A stretch of 64,000 nt of DNA. Origin: Solenopsis invicta (Eukaryota > Arthropoda > Insecta > Hymenoptera > Formicidae). A model generated the notes under the pieces. It worked only from the letters and a program-made list of their open reading frames with translations. It had not been told where the DNA came from and made no database searches. Below are positions 1-11,859 of this stretch, in pieces. Position 1 is the stretch's first letter, and every line of letters begins with the position of its first letter. The position numbers and the translations under genes are program-made. The DNA lies in NCBI RefSeq assembly GCF_016802725.1, contig NC_052671.1, positions 17,064,731-17,128,730 of the forward strand. Reading direction: 5' to 3'.

Positions 1-30
1 GTGTGTGTGTGTGTACACACACGTGTGTTG
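1..30. repeat. GT/AC microsatellite at the window edge
   Basis: The window opens with a (GT)n run that turns into (AC)n, so the junction is self-complementary. It is a simple repeat cut by the window edge. Confidence 0.9.
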
Positions 31-453
31 TATTTGCGCATCACGTAAATAAATATTTTTTGATGTTATTATTTTGGTCTTATTAGTAAATATTGAACAT
101 TATTAGTAATTACTTCCATTCACATACTTGGAAGGCAATCAGTAATAAACAATACCATTATATATTGTATTTTACTTTGTATATTGTTCTTGCCCTAAAT
201 GTTGATACGTCCAATCCCAAGTTGGGATAAAAAGTAACATCGCGCCTTGTTCTATTCAAATGGTTACAATACTTTTATAAATTGAATTAACGGCGTTTAG
301 TTTCTGTGAACTTGATCTTGCATTTCCTTCTTGTTTATGTATACATGAATTTAAAATTTATAGCAAACATAGATTTTTTATTTTATGAAACCAATATTAT
401 GATACCTTTCAACCCCGGCCTCTCCTCCTGCAGGCTATATGCGGAACTTAGAG

Positions 454-1579
454 CCCGTTCACACGATATTTTTACTGAATCGGTTATTTTGCCGGATCGA
501 TGCGACCGGTCCTCTGTGTTCAATAGTTCCGCCGTTTTCGATATCCGAGTAAAAATTTTCAGGTCTGATCATACAGACTACTGCATGATCATACATAAAG
601 CCATCTATGATTAGACCTCATCGTGTTCGAAAATATATCATACTGTATGTATATGATATGATAAAATATCATACATCATTATGCGTGCATGCATATGAAG
701 TTTGTATTATGTATGTTATATGTATCAGAAATGACACCAGATATGATCCTGTCTAATTTCATATCTGATCATATTTAATCGTATATGATCACATAAAATT
801 TTCATTTCCATTTTTTGATTTTGAAATCCAAGATTTCTTGAACACGGTACTGTTGAGAAACATAAATAATATCGATAGTCGAAATAGATCTATGAAAGAA
901 AAAAACTTCGATCTACGTCCCAATGAGCAAACAATATTAAAAAAAAATTTTTTTTTAATGAAAACGTTTTTATATACTTTATATAATTATTATATTATAT
1001 TGACATTTTTGTAGTTGCATTCTTATTTAAATGAATGACAGAAAAGATATTCTAGATGCTATTTTGCATTTGTGAAAATAATAAAAACACTATAATTTTA
1101 TATATGTTTATGTAGTTTTGTCGTACGCAAGTTCTCCCGTGTTAACAGGTATTAATTCATTATTGTATCAGTTTTAGACAAAATGGATGTTAATATATGT
1201 GTAATTTTTTATTGATATTATCGCCATCGTTACAGAGAACAAATAAATAGAAGATATTGGCTGCGTTCTATTATCCTATCGATCGCTCTACTGTAGAGTC
1301 TATGATGATGTATATGTACAGATGATACGGTAGAAAAAGCGTATCATCTGAACGTGCTCATTACAATATACGCACCACTGACGACCGATTCGGCAATGTT
1401 ACCGAATATGGCTTACGGTTTTCCGTGACACACAACCGAATGTCATTTTCGACTGAATCAGTGATTTTGCCATATACGGCCGGCAACCGTATCGTGTGAA
1501 CCCGCGTATATAAAATGTATTGTCACTGGCAAAACACGCAAAATGATGTATTCAGTCGAAACCGTATCGTGCAAACGGG
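454..1579. mobile_element. Candidate non-autonomous element with CCCGTT..ACGATA ends
   Basis: The left end reads CCCGTTCACACGATA and the right end is an inverted match (TATCGTGCAAACGGG). A further inverted copy lies inside the right end at about 1486-1504. The phrase ACTGAATCRGTKATTTTGCC occurs directly repeated at about 473-492 and 1452-1471. No transposase is visible between the ends, which are AT-rich. The repeated ends suggest one MITE or two related MITEs close together. No clear target duplication was found, so the boundaries are approximate. Confidence 0.4.
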
Positions 1580-1589
1580 TTTTCATGTA

Positions 1590-3990
1590 TATGTACATAT
1601 AAATAGATGCATACATTTGTACATATTATGCAACATTTTTTCTTCAATTTGAATAAATATACAATTTTATAACAAAATAATGTATTTTCTAAATTAAATC
1701 CAATTTTTTAATGTATTCTTATGATAAACTATATTACCTCCCTTGTTCCTCTTTGACCCATTATGCAGTGTTGCTATATTTTTATAAATAATATTCAATA
1801 TAATAAATATATTATAAATTTATGCCTAGAATCTATTAAAGAACAGTTTACTGAGAAAAATCGTTTAGTAACATTAACTAACGTTTGGTTGAATAGTGAT
1901 CAATTGAATTTTGTTATTACTTGTACCAAAAACTTAATTACATTTAACAAAACTTTTCGTAATTTGTTGTGTAAAAATAATTATTTGGTTAAGGCTACAA
2001 ATTGTTTGGTCAAAACAACTATATATTTAATAATTATAACTATGAAACTCATTTGGTCACTATTTAAACAAATGTTGATTTTACCAAATATTTGTCTCAG
2101 TATTTGGTGAATATAATCGTTGAGTTTTCAGTTTAAAATATTGATTATTAACCAAGTTATTAAATAAAATGTAATTGTATGATCATAATATACCACCTAC
2201 CCATTTATTATGACTTTTAGTCTAAAACCGATTAAACAGCGCATTGACGAATATTAATGTTAATTGTCAATTTAGAATATTGATACTATCTTTTTTTTCT
2301 AATAAATGAATAAAAAGTTACAAATAAAACAGATATAATAAGGACCAATAAAAACAGGATTTTTTTGGATCCTTTTTAATACAAGCCCAGTACAAACATG
2401 AAATCTATAAAATATTATTAAAACGTTATTGAATAATGATAATAATATTTTTAATATGTCTTACTTAACGTTGTATAACATTATGAACAATGTAAACAAA
2501 TTTTGATCATAATTTGGAAAGATTTTAAAAATATTTCAACAATGTTTTAAAAAAAAATCATGTACTAAATAATCATTTTGAAATATTTATAAAATATTAT
2601 TTTAAAACGTTTGAAAAAATACATATATACATATACTCGCAAAAAATCAATCACATTTTTATATAAATAACACGCTAATGTTTCTGCTTACTAGACAATG
2701 CGTTAAAATATTCGATAGAAACGGTTATCAGGTAGACAACTAGGTCGACGATGAAAGGTCGGGGTTAAAACTAGAAAAGGTCATAGCAAATATTTCTGCA
2801 CAGATGTATAAAATCATCATTATAAAATATGAAATTAAGAAAGAAATAAACAATGGAGTTATGTTAGTATAAATTAAAGATATAATAAATTATTTTATGC
2901 ATGTTTGTTCTTAGGATTAAAAAAAAATGTAATCCAATTCTCGAAATGATGATAATTGTCAATTTATTCGAGATAGTCAAATCCAGAGTCGGGACTAGAT
3001 ATTCTAGTGCCCGAAGCAAAAGAGAAAGATGTGCTCATTAGAAGATAAAAAATCTTTTTTTACTGTATGTAAAATACAATAGAAAATAATATTAATAAAT
3101 AATATTTTATATGTTAATATTAGTTTAATAGAAATCTGTGTATACGTAATCACACTACAGTATACATATAATATAACAAACAAATAGATTACTTATACAT
3201 ATATTTTATAAACGAACAAAACAATTATTAAAATCGCAATAAAATCAAAGTGTACAAAATACATTTTACATTTATGTAGATGGTATTAATTCTTGTAAAA
3301 ATTTATAGAAAATTTGTTTCGTTTAAAGTAATATACTTTTTGTGCTTTGAAATAGCCAAAAGATTGTCAATTATTTTATCAAAATTTATTATCTTACATA
3401 TTTTATTTTTAATAAAATAACAATTTTTATAAAGACCAAATACATGAGTAAAAATATAGTCTATTTAATAAAGTATTATATCTTTAATTTTGCATAATTA
3501 TTTACGGAATGTTTCAATTTTATGAAGTTCTCTTCAGCATGAATATAATTCTATTAACAAATTTGATATACAATAGTGAATTTCATTTTCAATTGAAAAA
3601 ATTTTCATATTTAATAACTTTTCTTTACTTAGTTAGTATAAAGATTTCAAATAATTTTTTAGATAGTAAATTAAAACATGTATATTATATATATATATAT
3701 ATATATAGAAATTTATATTGTTATATTTGCGCCTCTTCAATTTTTTTACATGAGGCAAGTGCTTCATTCACCACACCCTTGTCCCAATTAAGGTTAAATC
3801 GTTAAAAAGTCATTAACCAATGTTTAAAGTTCGCAAAATCAATTAGTTCAATGTAAAACAATAAAGTTAGTAGAAAGTAGAACATAATGAGAAGGTAAAG
3901 TACTAAAGAAGTCTATTTTTATAATAACCTAGTACATAACTCATTATTTTACAATAACAAAAGGATTGGGAAATGGTTATTACTTAATTA
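1590..3990. other. AT-rich non-coding stretch
   Basis: No convincing gene is visible. The open frames at 1763-2110 and 3509-3805 use almost only AT-rich codons and show no domain, signal peptide or splice context, so they are treated as chance. A short (TA)n run lies near 3689-3707. If the minus-strand gene continues leftwards, this could be intron or 3' flank. Confidence 0.5.
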
Positions 3991-4006
3991 TCAACTATAT
4001 ATTTAC

Positions 4007-4342
4007 CTGAATTATATTGTAATAGCTTGTTAGATCGTCGAAAATAAGTCTTCTCGAAATGTGCGCGAGGGCCAGAATGCAGCCGATGATGAGTGGTATT
4101 TGCCATCTCATTTTAGGTAGAATGGCGATTATTGATAGAATGCAGGCAAACAAGAGTAGGACATTTCTTAATATTAAAATTCCTAAACCGATCATAACGG
4201 AAGATGTTAAACCTATTAAAACCCTGGACCGTTTGGATATCATAGTCGAAGGTAATTGTGTGACCACTAAAAATGTCAAAGAGACGACCAGCATGGTTGT
4301 CAATGCCGACACGGGTACAATATCGATCGCATGGGACAGCTT
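4007..4342 (-). CDS. Internal exon of a multi-pass membrane protein gene
   Basis: On the minus strand a polypyrimidine tract ending TTTTTCAG precedes the exon, and CAG|GTAAAT follows it. The exon is 336 nt, exactly 112 codons, in phase 0 at both ends, so it joins without a shift to the exon ending at 7261. The peptide begins KLSHAIDIVPVSALTTMLVV and holds about three to four hydrophobic segments (for example LVVSLTFLVV, VMIGLGILIL, LLLFACILSIIAIL), with short basic loops such as SKRSR and PKMRWQ. Its higher GC and balanced codon use stand out from the flanks. I do not recognise the family. A multi-pass membrane protein is as far as the sequence goes. The following exon is not found in this window. 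Confidence 0.75.
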
Positions 4343-4384
4343 CTGAAAAATAAATTAATAGCCCGATAGGGCAATATTTATTAA

Positions 4385-4920
4385 ATTATATCACGAAATC
4401 TTGCATAAAAATTATAATATGCAATTACGTAGGTAATATTTACGGAAATAGATATACAAGACGTAGAAGCGTCTTTTTAAATTAATTTTAAAGCAGTATA
4501 AAGTAGTACTTCAACAAAACTATAATGATATGGTAAAACTACAACGATAGTATAAAGTAGTACTTCAGCAAAACTGCAAACTATATAGCGAATCACCTTA
4601 ATGATATATTTACACAATTAAATTTAAAAAGAAATTGTTCAATAATTAAGAAAAGTAGTTAAACTCTATAAAATATTATGTATAAAATATTTAAAAATAT
4701 AATTAATAATATACATGCTTACAAAAAAGCATAATTATTTCTAAGTTATAATATAGAAATATTTCAAAGTGAAATATTATAGGTTCAACATAGCAAAATT
4801 TTAAATAAAAAATTAAATAATAAAATAGTTTTAAAAATAATTGTAAAATATATTTATTGTACACTTTAAATTTGTATTTAAATTTGTTTAATTTTAGACA
4901 AATATTATTTAGAAATTTTA
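4385..4920. repeat. Diverged paralogue of 35940-36440
   Basis: Blocks such as ATCTTGCATAAAAATTATAA, AATAATTAAGAAAA, ATATGCTTACAAAA-like and AATTATTTCTAA appear in the same order in both places over about 500 bp, with many substitutions and small indels. One copy sits in the intron just upstream of the 4342-4007 exon. No matching exon was found next to the second copy. It is either an old dispersed repeat or a trace of segmental duplication. Confidence 0.65.
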
Positions 4921-6173
4921 TTTTCATAAAACTGCTGCGTTCTGAAGAATCAATTTAGCGCAAATATTCCTAAAGTTTCGTTAATTTATGATGTTAATAT
5001 TATGCAATTTGTACAATGTATTTACTGGAGTATTAAGTATTAAATCACACGTATGATCAATATTCTTGTAATTTTATTTTCAATTAAAATCGTGAAATTG
5101 TGAAAGAAGAACGTTCTATTTTTCCTTTTTTATGAACGTTTATATGATTTTTAATATTAAAAACTCGTAAATATAATATAACAATAGACTCTAAAAATTT
5201 AACAATACGATAATTAGGTGGGACTAATGAGAGTACAGCGCGGATATTAATAAGCAAATTAAATTATAAAAAATTGCAAAATTTATTAAACACAATCTAC
5301 GTAAAATACGAACGTTGCGACTCTTTCTGGAGTCATTCTCAGCGCATCATATTACAGTAATCCAGAAATAACATTAATAATTCATCTTTAATCCACCAAA
5401 AGCCAGACGGATTGCTGAATACGAATTCTTCAATTGTAACATGTAATATTAAAGGAGACGAAATATCCCCCTTCAAAATATAGGTCACATTATTAATATG
5501 ACAGATATATTAATTAAATCAAATTTACCTAAAAGTAACTCACTCAGAAATACTAAAAAAGTGTAGAAACAGTAAATATATAATCCATATAGACATAAAT
5601 CCTCATTATACAATAACACACAAACAAAAATGTGCAAATAAGACATAATTACTATTTAAAATTTAGTTCGTTTATCAGTTTTAATATTTAAATATTAATA
5701 TTTAATTAAACGTAACTTAAATAAATTTTACATTTACCATATTTTTGCTAACGTAGTATAGTTTGTATGAAATAACGAGCAGAAAATATAAAAAACTGTA
5801 AATTACGTAGTAAATTACGTAGGAAAAAGTCGAAAGCCTTTGACGAAACGTGAAACGAAATGCGGAATATCGAAATAAACAAAAAAGTGTAGATAAAAAA
5901 AAAGATAAGGAAGTAAGCATAATAAATGTCCGTTAAATTTTACCAAACTTTTGTCGCAACACTGTTGGAATTTATATTATTTTTTAAACGTTTGTAATTT
6001 CGTTCAATCTTTTTTTTCCTTTTTTTTTGTTGAAATAAATTTGTGTGATGATTGATCTTGTTTCTATGTCACTTTCTGATGTTGACAAAATGCGAGAAAA
6101 ACTTTTCGATCAACTGAGATAAATCACGTTATCAATTTTCTGGCGCGCTTTGCGACTAGCCGGCTTGGAAGGA

Positions 6174-6404
6174 TCAACACTGTCCATCCTCGGATTCAAT
6201 CCTGGTCATGACGTTTTGTGTATTCTTCGTGAAACTATGGGTTTGAACAGCTTTTGCATGTTGCCCCAGGCTCTTCGCACCTGCGATATCAATATTAATC
6301 TTCTGCTCAGTTAAACGCTCTGCGGCGCTTTCGATTTCAGGACAGGTTCATGAAGAATACTTATACACGTTGCCGGCAGCCACCTTGGACCAATATCGAT
6401 CCAT
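6174..6404 (-). pseudogene. Coding relic with in-frame TGA, unknown family
   Basis: A minus-strand frame opens at ATG 6404, reads MDRYWSKVAAGNVYKYSS, meets TGA at 6350-6348, and stays open in the same frame for 57 more codons to TGA at 6176-6174. Phrases after the stop include AAERLTEQKINIDIAGAKSL and ESEDGQC. GC content and codon use are clearly richer than the surrounding intron. The single in-frame stop, the lack of obvious splice sites and the intronic location suggest a decayed retrocopy or gene fragment. An exon whose true boundaries avoid the stop is also possible. I cannot name the protein. Confidence 0.45.
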
Positions 6405-7260
6405 TACAAAGGAGCAGTAGATGGAGTTTTAATTGAAAATTAATTATAGCTTGGAACATCATCTTGTAACCTCTGCTCTCGAAGGGTAATATAATGTGCC
6501 AACTTGGTAAAACTCGAGCATCTTGCTAATGAGTATTGATTGTTGCAAATAGCGATTAATCGCGAGAATAGAACATAATGCAACATACTTCAGCAGACAA
6601 GTATTTCAAATATATTCTCTTTGATAATAGATCGAAGTGAAAGAGGGTTTACAAGGAAAAGTATGAAAGTATGAAAATATGAAGAAAGAAAAAACATATA
6701 TGTTTCAAGATTACATATAATGCATGGTTTATGTATTGTTTACGTAATGTTTATACAAATTTTTTTTATATAAACAATACAAGCAATGCAGTTATTACAG
6801 TAGTACATTGAATAACACAATATAAAAAAAAGTAATTGAGCTGTAAAATTGTCTCTCAATATATATAACTCTTATATTAATAAAACAAAAATATATAATA
6901 TTAAAAATTAAATAGCAAACGATATAATTTCTATTTCTATTAAAATTAAAACCTTAAATTATTCATCAATATTATTGTTTACATAAATGACACGTAAAAC
7001 GTATAGTTTTGTTTATATTGAATACGCGTAATATAGTTTATATTTTACGCGTAAATGCTCAACTCTGAAGAAAAAAAGAGAGATGATTTTGTTTTAAATT
7101 TTCTAAATGTTCTAAGTAGACAGAATTACTATAACAAAAATATATTTTTAAACGAATTTTTTCTATTATAAAGCAGCAGTTAATTGCTGTTTGATTAATG
7201 TGAAAGAGTTAAATGTATATTATTTTTAAATTAAGCTGGAAGGATTGTTAATGGTACTTA

Positions 7261-7428
7261 CATGGTAGTGGACGAAGCAGAGAGCACCTAGAGCGATCAG
7301 CGATGCGACAGCGGCGATAAAGAGTGTTCCTGTGTAGAGAGACGCCGTCAATTTCCCTTCGTATTTGTCGCGAAGTTCCTGAAGTTCTTTAACGCCAGCA
7401 TCGTCGCTGGTAGCATCACCGAGACTCT
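7261..7428 (-). CDS. Internal exon of the membrane-protein gene
   Basis: On the minus strand the exon follows a CTTTTTCCAG acceptor and ends CACTACCAT|GTAAGT, a full consensus donor in phase 0. The peptide runs ESLGDATSDDAGVKEL, then a charged helix-like QELRDKYEGKL, then one strong membrane segment (TLFIAAVASLIALGALCF) ending FVHYH, which joins in phase to KLSH of the next exon. The acceptor region contains three AG dinucleotides within six bases. Only the third (exon from 7424) keeps frame with the exon at 11751-11859. The first requires a different upstream exon. Family unknown. Confidence 0.75.
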
Positions 7429-7593
7429 CTGGAAAAAGCATCGTTCAATATATTGCACACAGAAAAACGTTATCACATTAAAATTAATATATTCTATTTA
7501 ACAATCATTGTTTTATATACATATAAGCAAGAAATTACGTTTTATATAAAACAATAATAATCTTACTTATATACGTGTTCCTCACGGAAAGTT

Positions 7594-7671
7594 CCCTATC
7601 GGCAGGCAATGTTTTTTAAATGTTTTTTAAATATTTACAAAACATTTAAAAAATATTGTTTCCTGATAGGG
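7594..7671. mobile_element. Short palindromic MITE-like hairpin
   Basis: The ends CCCTATCGGCAGGCAATGTT and AATATTGTTTCCTGATAGGG are imperfect inverted repeats around an A/T-rich centre with (C/G)ATTTAAAAAA arms. Fragments resembling the end (CTATCAGGGAAA, CCGATAGGGCAATATT) recur near 45705 and 4362, which supports a dispersed family. Confidence 0.5.
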
Positions 7672-8633
7672 TTGCTGAAATTAAACTCATGTCTGCCCTC
7701 TACACGATTTAGGAAGATATTTTATTGTTTGTAATTTTGTACCTAGAACTTCGCACTTTTATTCTTTGAAACAAAAAGTGTATTAAAAATTGAGCGACCT
7801 TATAACCAGAAAAGATTTATCTTATCAAAGACTTTTTTTTCTCAAAGTAAACTGTACGCTAATGCATATAGAGCATTTCCTGTCAAATATTGAACGCATA
7901 AAGTTGCAAATGAGAACTCTAAAAAAATTAAAAAATTGTAATTGATTATATGCATGTACAGAGTGCTCCATTTTTTCTAATACGCGATTGATCTATTTTC
8001 AACCCATTAAAATAATTTCACGTGCACTTTTTGCAGAACAATTGATAATTTTATATCTCGCAAGTTGCAGCTTGTATAAGAAGAAATGTCCGCTTTATAA
8101 CAGCTTCTTGAGAATTTGATGGAATCCAAAAAATCCTTAAGACTGCGCGTTGAGATTTATTTTTCCAAAATGTGATGGCCAAAGCATGATCTTGTGCCAA
8201 TCAATCAGTAGTCGTAAGTCTTAGTCGGATTTTTTATGATAAAGTCATATGTTACTGTAATATATTTTAACAGACAAATGTAAATTAAATTAGAAAAATA
8301 ATGTCAAAGAATCGATTAAATTTAATAAGTCTCGACGCGCAATCTCATGAATCAAGGTCTCATAAAACAAAATTTATTGATTTATTTATAAAATAATTAA
8401 ATAGATTAGTCACAATAAAACTTTGTATAAATTATATTGAATTATACTTAGAGTATAATACACAAAAAATCAAGATTTTTCTAAATGTTGTAAAAAGTAA
8501 TTTAATTTTTATTAACAATTGGAATAAATAAACTATAAAAATATGTTATTTAGTAAACATATAATCTTGTTCACATAACTTTTATATGTATATAGTTTAT
8601 TTGAAATATTAATATTAATATTAATAAATTAAT

Positions 8634-8686
8634 AAATTTGGAAAGAAAATTTATTAATATTATTAATAAATTTTCTTTCCAAATTT
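8634..8686. repeat. Perfect 53-bp palindrome
   Basis: Twenty-six-base arms beginning AAATTTGGAAAGAAAATT are perfectly complementary around a single central base. It would form a cruciform or hairpin. No coding role is visible. Confidence 0.9.
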
Positions 8687-8838
8687 TATTTACTTTGCAG
8701 GGACTGTATGTCTTATAAATTAATATTGATTATCTTTTTAGTAACAAGAACAATAATTTGATCTTATTTTATTACAAAAAAGTATATAGTATGAAACTTT
8801 TCATTATTGTATTATAAATGTTTATATGAGTAAAAACT

Positions 8839-8839
8839 G

Positions 8840-8878
<39 letters not shown>

Positions 8879-8888
8879 ATAGAGAGAG
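8839..8888. repeat. (TA)n(GT)n microsatellite
   Basis: A TA run is followed by GT and then AG dinucleotides. Confidence 0.95.
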
Positions 8889-11333
8889 TTTTTTTATAGA
8901 ATTTACCCTCAAAATCATGGTGGTAAAACATTATGGTATTATTAAAAAATTTTTACTATAATTTTAATAAAATTTAAACTATTTTATATTTTATTATGAC
9001 ACATATTAATAAATCAGTAAAATTGCATAAAATTCTTCGAAATATTACGTTGTCCAATAATTATTATGACATTAAGAGTAAATTCTAAGAGAAAATTTTC
9101 TTCATGCTTCAGTAATGACAAAATAAAACGCAGCATTAGCATAAACTTCATTTCGCTTTTCATTTTTATTTAATGAAAATCTTTATACAGGCTTTGGTAG
9201 AAATGTAAGAGAAAAATATATGTTGCAAGAGAGAAATGTATTAATTGTGTAACATCACAGTATTGCTAAAGCTCAGAGGCAGACTACTTACTGCAATGTA
9301 TAACAGTAATGAATTCTAATACTGTATTACAAACATAATTCAACGAGGAATTAGTAATTTAATACATTTTGATTTTAGTTTGGAAAGAGATTTCATCTCG
9401 TACTCATAATATGTAGAACTGTAACTATAAATGGTCTATGGCGCGCATTACATTGTAGAGCATTTCAGTCATTGGAAGGTTGAATTAAAAATATGAATAG
9501 AAAAAAAATTTATGTCATGCAACACACATATTATCTAACTGTTTAATTATTTCATTAGTGTCTTTGATGTTATTATTCAGGATGTATGTGTTATATCTCA
9601 AAATATCTTTATTATCTCTAAAAATCTCTCTATTATCAAAAATTTTCATAAGTTGTTCTATTATTACGTTTGCATATCTGTGTAAAATTTAAGCACAATT
9701 CATTTATTGATCTAAAAGTTATTTAATCTTTTGTTTGTTCTTAATTCTTACATAAAATCACGTTTTGTAATACTTATTTGCAAACATAAAGAAATAATAT
9801 TATGAATTAAATCAAATTTTTTATATGTACTAATAAAACTCTAATAAATATTCATATATAAATTAATTTGGAGCTTTTTTCGTTTAAAGATTATTTAAAT
9901 TTATAAAGATTACTATTTAAAATTGTAGCAAAATATGGTCATTGCGCTGTATAAGTCAAACTATTCTTTATTGCATTTTGCAACTGATTCAGAATCAAAA
10001 TTCGGATGCTTAACTTCAAAATTTTTTGTCATTGATTAAGAATAAAAAACGTAAAATATCTAAAGTTTTTAATTAAATTTCTGATAAATTGTAGCTAATT
10101 GTACAGCAAAAACTGCATGTTCTTACGTACAATAAGATTAAATTAATTACATAAATAGTTATAATAAAGTTTATGTTATAAAACTTATGGTTTACTATTA
10201 GTTTTTTATGTTTACGTATACTTTTATTTACACAAATTGCCTTGCAATAAACTTCGATCGATATGTTGAAATACAAGATAATTCCTAAGCACAAAAATAT
10301 GTTGGAACACAAGGTGATTCTTAAGTTCCAAAAAATTCAAGAGAATGTTTTTTATTTCATAAAGAAGTCTTACGAACATTTTCTCAGGGCAATATTTGTA
10401 GTCGATTCTTATTTTAAGAGAAGTTGAGAAAATTTTCAAGAAAAGTTTGTTGAGAGATGTTTTATTTAAATTTGATATGTGTACATGTGGTATTAAGAAT
10501 CATTTTTCAATGTCGATGAAACACATTCCCCAGAAATGCGGATATAGGCAATCACTTTAACAATAAGTTCTTTTAATAAAAAGATATGCCATTGTTTTTT
10601 CCCAATTTTAACCATTTTTTTGAAATCCCGAACTAAAACTCTGAATAAACTAAAATATTGCTCTTTATGTTTTTTGAAGCGGTTAGCCTTTTTCAAGTTA
10701 AAATAAAAAAGTGAAAAAAAACTATTTAGTTTCAATTTAAATTTTTTATTTTTACACAAAAATATCTAAGTCATATAAAAAACGCAAGAGGCAATTTTTG
10801 TGGAGCTTTTGTTCAAGATTTTAAAAAATTATTAAATTTGGATAAAACGGATGTGTTATTCTTTCATTACAAAAACTTGTGAAATGAATACTCTTATGCA
10901 CGCCTCTTGTGGATCTAATAATGTTTCATCAATGTGAAAAAATTCATGATACTATGTGTATAGTGGAACATCAATTATGTTCACCGCTCGATAAGCAAGG
11001 CTACATTCCAAAAATCATCGAAGAAAAAGTGTCGCAACTATACTGTCCACAATGGTATGCACACTAAAATTTTTGAATAAAATATCTCTAAGCAGTTTCT
11101 AGATTTTCGAAATTTTCATACTTTTTTCTCAAATTCGACACTGTGTATTGTAAAAATAAAGCATGTTAGTATATTCACAGAACCTTTTTTTCATGATATA
11201 AATCAGGAAATATTCTAAAATATATTCCTTTTTGTACTTATTTAAGAATTATTTTGTATATAATAAATTATACGTATACTTAAATATATGAGAGATGTAT
11301 TAATTATGTATTAATAATATGCGGATGCATCTT

Positions 11334-11334
11334 C

Positions 11335-11392
<58 letters not shown>

Positions 11393-11396
11393 TATA
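11334..11396. repeat. (TA)n microsatellite
   Basis: About 60 bp of nearly pure TA/AT. Confidence 0.95.
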
Positions 11397-11750
11397 AAAG
11401 GTCATTAGAAATTACCATCTCGAATATTTTCAAAGGTAGGTATTATTAAAAAAATTATTTAAAATATTATTTAAAAAATTTTTTCATACAAAAGTTACGT
11501 AATTTTAATTTTGATATAATTTTGAATTATATAAAGCTTCCATCACTTAAAAATTTTAAAATTTTAAGCAATTTAATTTTTGTAATTATAGATTCTTATA
11601 GTTAACGTCAACATATTTTAGAATCAATAGTTTTAAGCCCCTTTTTTAACAACATTCTGATTATAAGTTAAAGTTTAAGTATTTATTTGTCTAGTTAGAT
11701 ATACTTCTCTTCTATAAAAAATATAAATTATGGTCTAACTCAATAATTAC

Positions 11751-11859
11751 TTCGCTGCCTCGTCGGTAAACAACAACCGAGCCACATCTAACGCGTTATT
11801 GCGATTCGAATTGCAAGATACAGGTCTCATCTCGCCATCCTGTTTTGCTCCACCTTCCT
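11751..11859 (-). CDS. Probable exon of the membrane-protein gene, cytosolic segment
   Basis: On the minus strand the segment follows CCTTATTACAG and is open in one frame only, coding EGGAKQDGEMRPVSC, then NRNNALDVARLLFTDEAA, before GAA|GTAATT. It is 109 nt: two bases, 35 codons, two bases. Spliced to the third AG of the next exon (7424) the frame continues into LGDATSDDAG. Unspliced it stops at TAA two codons later, so it could also be an alternative terminal exon. It is polar with no membrane segment. GC is higher than the flanks. Membership of the same gene is inferred from strand, order and phase. Confidence 0.55.

Larger units (their letters stand above)
4343..7260 (-). other. Intron of the membrane-protein gene
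   Basis: This is bounded by GTAAGT at 7260-7255 and the acceptor at 4345-4343 on the minus strand. It is AT-rich. It contains a 540-bp segment (about 4385-4920) that recurs in diverged form at 35940-36440, a direct repeat of GTATAAAGTAGTACTTCA at about 4496 and 4550, and a broken coding relic at 6174-6404. Confidence 0.65.
7429..11750 (-). other. Large AT-rich intron (or intergenic) with hairpins and a (TA)n run
   Basis: If the 11859-11751 exon belongs to the same gene, this is its next intron. It holds a palindromic MITE-like hairpin (7594-7671), a perfect 53-bp palindrome (8634-8686), (TA)n(GT)n near 8839-8888, a 36-bp tandem duplication near 10258-10330 and a long (TA)n at 11334-11396. 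No coding exon was found. Confidence 0.5.
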
